The notes under the pieces: generated by a model
The model's database searches: none
Seen by the model: the letters and a program-made list of their open reading frames with translations, nothing else
Told to the model about the DNA's origin: nothing
Position numbers and translations under genes: made by a program
NCBI RefSeq assembly: GCF_008042035.1
Contig: NZ_RDBL01000011.1
Coordinates: forward strand, 9,424-70,444
Origin: Streptomyces sp. col6
GTDB lineage: Bacteria > Actinomycetota > Actinomycetes > Streptomycetales > Streptomycetaceae
Reading direction: 5' to 3'
DNA length: 61,021 nt
Part shown: one piece after another, positions 58,772 to 61,021 of the stretch
Numbering within the stretch: the first letter of the stretch is position 1
How the letters are laid out: each line of letters begins with the position of its first letter

Positions 58772-59653
58772 TCATCCGTCCCCTCCTGCGGGAACCGCCT
58801 CCGCGGACGCGCGAGCCTCCCACGGGTGGCCGAAGCGGGCCAGGCAGTGCCACACCTTCTTGACCGCCTGCGGGTCGAACCGCCCCCCGCGCGCGGCGTC
58901 CCCCACGATGCGCGGATCGAGCAAGCCGTCCACGGCGATCGCCGCGCCCAGGTCCACGTACTCCTGCCCGCGATAGCCGGGGTGCCGGCGCAGTTCGTCG
59001 ACCGTGAGACGGAAGCCGGGGTGCCACTCCACGGGGCAGCCGAGGCGCCGGGCGGCGGACTCGACGGCCGTGTCCCGGAAGCAGGGGTCCAGGACCAGCG
59101 CCTCCACATGGCGGTCCGGGCGGACCGACCCGTGGACCTGCGCCTCGATGTAGTCGTCGAGCACGTCCTGCCGGTCCGCCAGCGCGAGAGCGATCAGGCC
59201 CATGCGGGACGCGACCCCGAAGTCCGTGGGCTCGCAGAAGCTGTCCGGGTAGCAGAAGGTCGTACGCTCCAGCGCTGCGGAGCCCAGCCTGAAGTGCGCG
59301 GAGCCGAACCTCGGCGCCCCGCCTACCGCGTACCGGCGGAAGTTCAACGCCCCGTAGACCGGCCGCTCCTCGGCCGGCGCGCTGTCGTAGGAGCCGTCGA
59401 ACATCCGGCTCTCCCAGCGCCACCGGTCGCCGCCCGGCCGCGCGGTCAGCCCGCCGTTGCTCGTACCGGTGACGAACTGCGAGGAGTAGACGCCGGTCCC
59501 GGCCATCACCTCCAGCACAGGTGTGGCGCGCAGCAGCCGGTCCGGGTGGAAGTTCAGGGTCACCCGCAGCGCCGGGTCCGCCGGGGGGCCTGTCGACAGC
59601 GACGCGACATGGTCGAGTGCCCGTCGCTGGGACGGACGGAAGAGGGAACTCAT
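58772..59653 (-). CDS. DUF3626-family protein
   Basis: A 293-residue soluble protein of a family of unknown function. The recognisable parts are VTLNFHPDRL near residue 30, GVYSSQFVTGTSNGG, RPVYGALNFRR, GSAHFRLG, FCEPTDFGV and DDYIEAQVHG. Several His and acidic residues in these blocks could form an enzyme active site, but no reaction is established. It lies alone between a DUF5133 gene and a DUF with one membrane helix, with no clear operon partner. Confidence 0.75.
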   Translation of the reverse strand: MSSLFRPSQRRALDHVASLSTGPPADPALRVTLNFHPDRLLRATPVLEVMAGTGVYSSQFVTGTSNGGLTARPGGDRWRWESRMFDGSYDSAPAEERPVYGALNFRRYAVGGAPRFGSAHFRLGSAALERTTFCYPDSFCEPTDFGVASRMGLIALALADRQDVLDDYIEAQVHGSVRPDRHVEALVLDPCFRDTAVESAARRLGCPVEWHPGFRLTVDELRRHPGYRGQEYVDLGAAIAVDGLLDPRIVGDAARGGRFDPQAVKKVWHCLARFGHPWEARASAEAVPAGGDG

Positions 59654-59799
59654 CGGCCCAGTGTTCCCCCAGCTTCCCGGCAGGCGCAGGGAATTGTTCG
59701 CCGCCCGGCACCGCCGTACCGCGCGCGGTGTCGCACCGGCCGAGGCGGTGGAACGTGGGTAGGGTCTCCTCGCCGTGCTATTCGACCGGGGGACCTACT

Positions 59800-60372
59800 G
59801 TGAGTCTGACCGACCAGATACTGCCGCTCGCGGGCGTCGCCCTGGGAGCCCTCACCTCGTTCCTGGTGACCAGCGCCAACGAGCGTACGAGATGGCGCAG
59901 ACAGCAATCCGTCCGGTGGGACGAGCACCGGTTGACGGCCTACGCCGAATACGCCCACGCAGTCAAGGAGTTGGCGGCGCGCTACCAGATGCTCGCCGCG
60001 GGCCGCGGACTCACGACCGGCCCCGTACCCGCCGAGGCGACCCCCGAAGCGCTCGCCGAGACAAGCCAGCTGGAGGCCCGCCGCTCCGCGCTGTCCGAAA
60101 CCCTCGGTCTGCTCGGCGACACGGAGGCGAACGCCGCGTCCAAGTCGGTGGACCGGTGCCTCTGGCGGCTGGAAGGGCTGGCCAGGGGCACCGGCCCGGC
60201 CGCCGAACAGGACTGGACCGAGGCCTATCTGCGATTCCGGCAGGCGCGGGACCGCTACATCGAGCACGCACGGGCCAGTCTCGGCGTGCCGGGGACCGCC
60301 TCCGGGACCGTCCGGCACTCCGCCTCCGGGACCGTCCGGCACTCCGCCTCCGGGCCGCCGGCGGCGCCGTGA
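59800..60372 (+). CDS. membrane-anchored helical protein of unknown function
   Basis: A 190-residue protein with one N-terminal membrane helix (about 6-24) and a mostly helical cytoplasmic domain rich in Arg, Glu and Ala, reminiscent of a coiled coil. The C-terminal tail contains the repeat GTVRHSAS twice, from a 24-base DNA duplication (60299-60346) with a further partial copy to 60354. GTG at 59800 has GGGGGA 6 bases upstream. No function is suggested by the sequence. Confidence 0.65.
   Translation: MSLTDQILPLAGVALGALTSFLVTSANERTRWRRQQSVRWDEHRLTAYAEYAHAVKELAARYQMLAAGRGLTTGPVPAEATPEALAETSQLEARRSALSETLGLLGDTEANAASKSVDRCLWRLEGLARGTGPAAEQDWTEAYLRFRQARDRYIEHARASLGVPGTASGTVRHSASGTVRHSASGPPAAP
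60299..60354 (+). repeat. 24-bp tandem duplication within a coding region
   Basis: A 24-base unit occurs at 60299-60322 and again at 60323-60346 without change, followed by 8 bases of a third copy. It keeps the reading frame and gives the GTVRHSAS repeat; slippage is the likely origin. Confidence 0.85.
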
Positions 60373-60490
60373 CGGCCGGCCGGACCGGCCCTCCAGCCCG
60401 GTTCGAGGCAGGGCCGGTCAACTGGGGCAGGGCCATGGGTCCACCGTGCCCGCACGCGTGGGTGACGGGCATCCTGGATGGGAGATCCGC

Positions 60491-61021
60491 ATGTCGAGCA
60501 ACTTTCCGGCCTTCGCCGAACTGATCGCGCAGACCGAGCATTCCGCCCTCCACCTGGAGATGCGCGACGTCTACACCCCCAAGGGCCCCGTCTTCGTGGA
60601 CTGGCAGAGGGGCATCCCGATCGAGTACGACCGGCACGGCGACTGGATCGACCTGGTGCAGGGCGCGATCACGCGCGGCATCGACTGGCGCCGCGCCCGG
60701 ATCGTCTCCGAACCGGTCACCGACTTCATCCAGTACGAGTGGGAGACCACCACCATCGTCAACGTGCCCGCGGGGGAGAAGGTCCGCTGGCTGCCCCGGC
60801 AGAACGCGTCGGACCTGCTGCTTCCCGGCAACGACTTCTGGGTCTTCGACGACAGCCTGCTGCGATGGACCACCTTCCACGGCGACGGCTCCTGGGGCCC
60901 GCACGCGTTCTCCGAGGACCCCAAGCTGATCCGCCAGTGCAAGGAGGCGTTCGAATCGGTGTGGGCGCGCGCCGTCGACCACGCCGACTACACGCCGCCG
61001 CGCAAGGAACAGGCCGCGGCC
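60491..61021 (+). CDS. DUF6879-family protein, C-terminus beyond window
   Basis: The first 177 codons are visible and no stop occurs before the window end. SALHLEMRDVYTP, RRARIVSEPVTDFIQYEWET, AGEKVRWLPRQNASDLLLPGNDFWVFDD and the final acidic-His segment are all hallmarks of the DUF6879 family, which is frequent in Streptomyces next to XRE/DUF397 regulator pairs. GGGAG lies 6 bases before the ATG at 60491. The molecular function is unknown. It is downstream of the helical membrane protein by 118 bases. Confidence 0.85.
   Translation, partial: MSSNFPAFAELIAQTEHSALHLEMRDVYTPKGPVFVDWQRGIPIEYDRHGDWIDLVQGAITRGIDWRRARIVSEPVTDFIQYEWETTTIVNVPAGEKVRWLPRQNASDLLLPGNDFWVFDDSLLRWTTFHGDGSWGPHAFSEDPKLIRQCKEAFESVWARAVDHADYTPPRKEQAAA

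Noticed and set aside
60299..60354. Possible CRISPR-type repeat
   Set aside because: The copies are directly adjacent without spacers and lie in a coding frame, so this is a simple tandem duplication.
1..61021. Insertion sequences, integrases, prophage or plasmid origins
   Set aside because: No transposase, recombinase, phage structural or replication protein is recognisable in any frame, and no terminal repeats bound a segment.

Overview
The window is from a high-GC actinomycete, almost certainly Streptomyces. Coding sequence is strongly biased to G/C third positions, GTG and TTG starts are frequent, operons are coupled through ATGA/GTGA overlaps, and many families typical of the genus appear (DUF5133, DUF6879, DUF3626, MmyB-type regulators, cold-shock protein, S1 protease with propeptide). 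A CebR-type operator precedes a cellulase, and one secreted lysozyme gene carries a rare TTA codon. No transposase, integrase or CRISPR array is visible.

Layout. 1-4.3 kb: the 5' end of a CsoR-family regulator with a palindromic operator, divergent from an alkyl sulfatase / SRPBCC / FAD-oxidoreductase operon. 4.3-9.4 kb: secreted S1 protease, GNAT, a tRNA-like element, NUDIX hydrolase, XRE/MmyB regulator, cold-shock protein and a small coiled-coil/winged-helix regulator. 9.7-25.1 kb: a compact, seven-gene, translationally coupled nonribosomal peptide operon (C-A-T; C-A-T-TE fused to an MFS exporter; free-standing AMP ligase; C-A-T; MbtH; free-standing carrier protein; free-standing condensation protein) behind a good sigma-70-like promoter. 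25.1-36 kb: TerD-vWA protein, GH25 muramidase, two DoxX-type/AsnC-type genes, a coupled PAP2-DAGK / YihY / PAP2 membrane-lipid operon, VOC, SRPBCC, flavin reductase and an AUR1-like PAP2 protein. 36-39.4 kb: GH5-FN3-CBM2 cellulase divergent from an OAT2-like argJ paralogue. 39.4-47.9 kb: regulators with partner enzymes, an MFS transporter, a membrane-anchored Mrr-like nuclease and a methyltransferase. 47.9-50.6 kb: a small cassette on the minus strand (promoter, 22-residue peptide, stem-loop, PaaK/LuxE-like ligase, nine-helix GxGD membrane protein). 50.7-61 kb: APH-like kinase homologue, two-component system divergent from an FtsX-type ABC exporter, cation/proton antiporter, and several Streptomyces-specific DUF proteins; the last gene runs off the window.

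How the genes work together. The NRPS operon appears self-contained: the AMP ligase can charge the stand-alone carrier protein with an acyl starter, condensation domains pass it through the modules, the Ser-specific module ends in a thioesterase whose nucleophile is Cys rather than Ser, and the fused transporter would export the product. The most unusual locus is the peptide-ligase-protease cassette at 47.9-50.6 kb: its membrane protein has presenilin-like features (YD in helix 6, GLGD in helix 7, a Pro-Leu-Leu-Thr-Ala-Leu stretch in helix 9), and the hairpin between peptide and ligase genes resembles the partial terminators that follow precursor-peptide genes. I know of no described system with this composition, but its function is inference.
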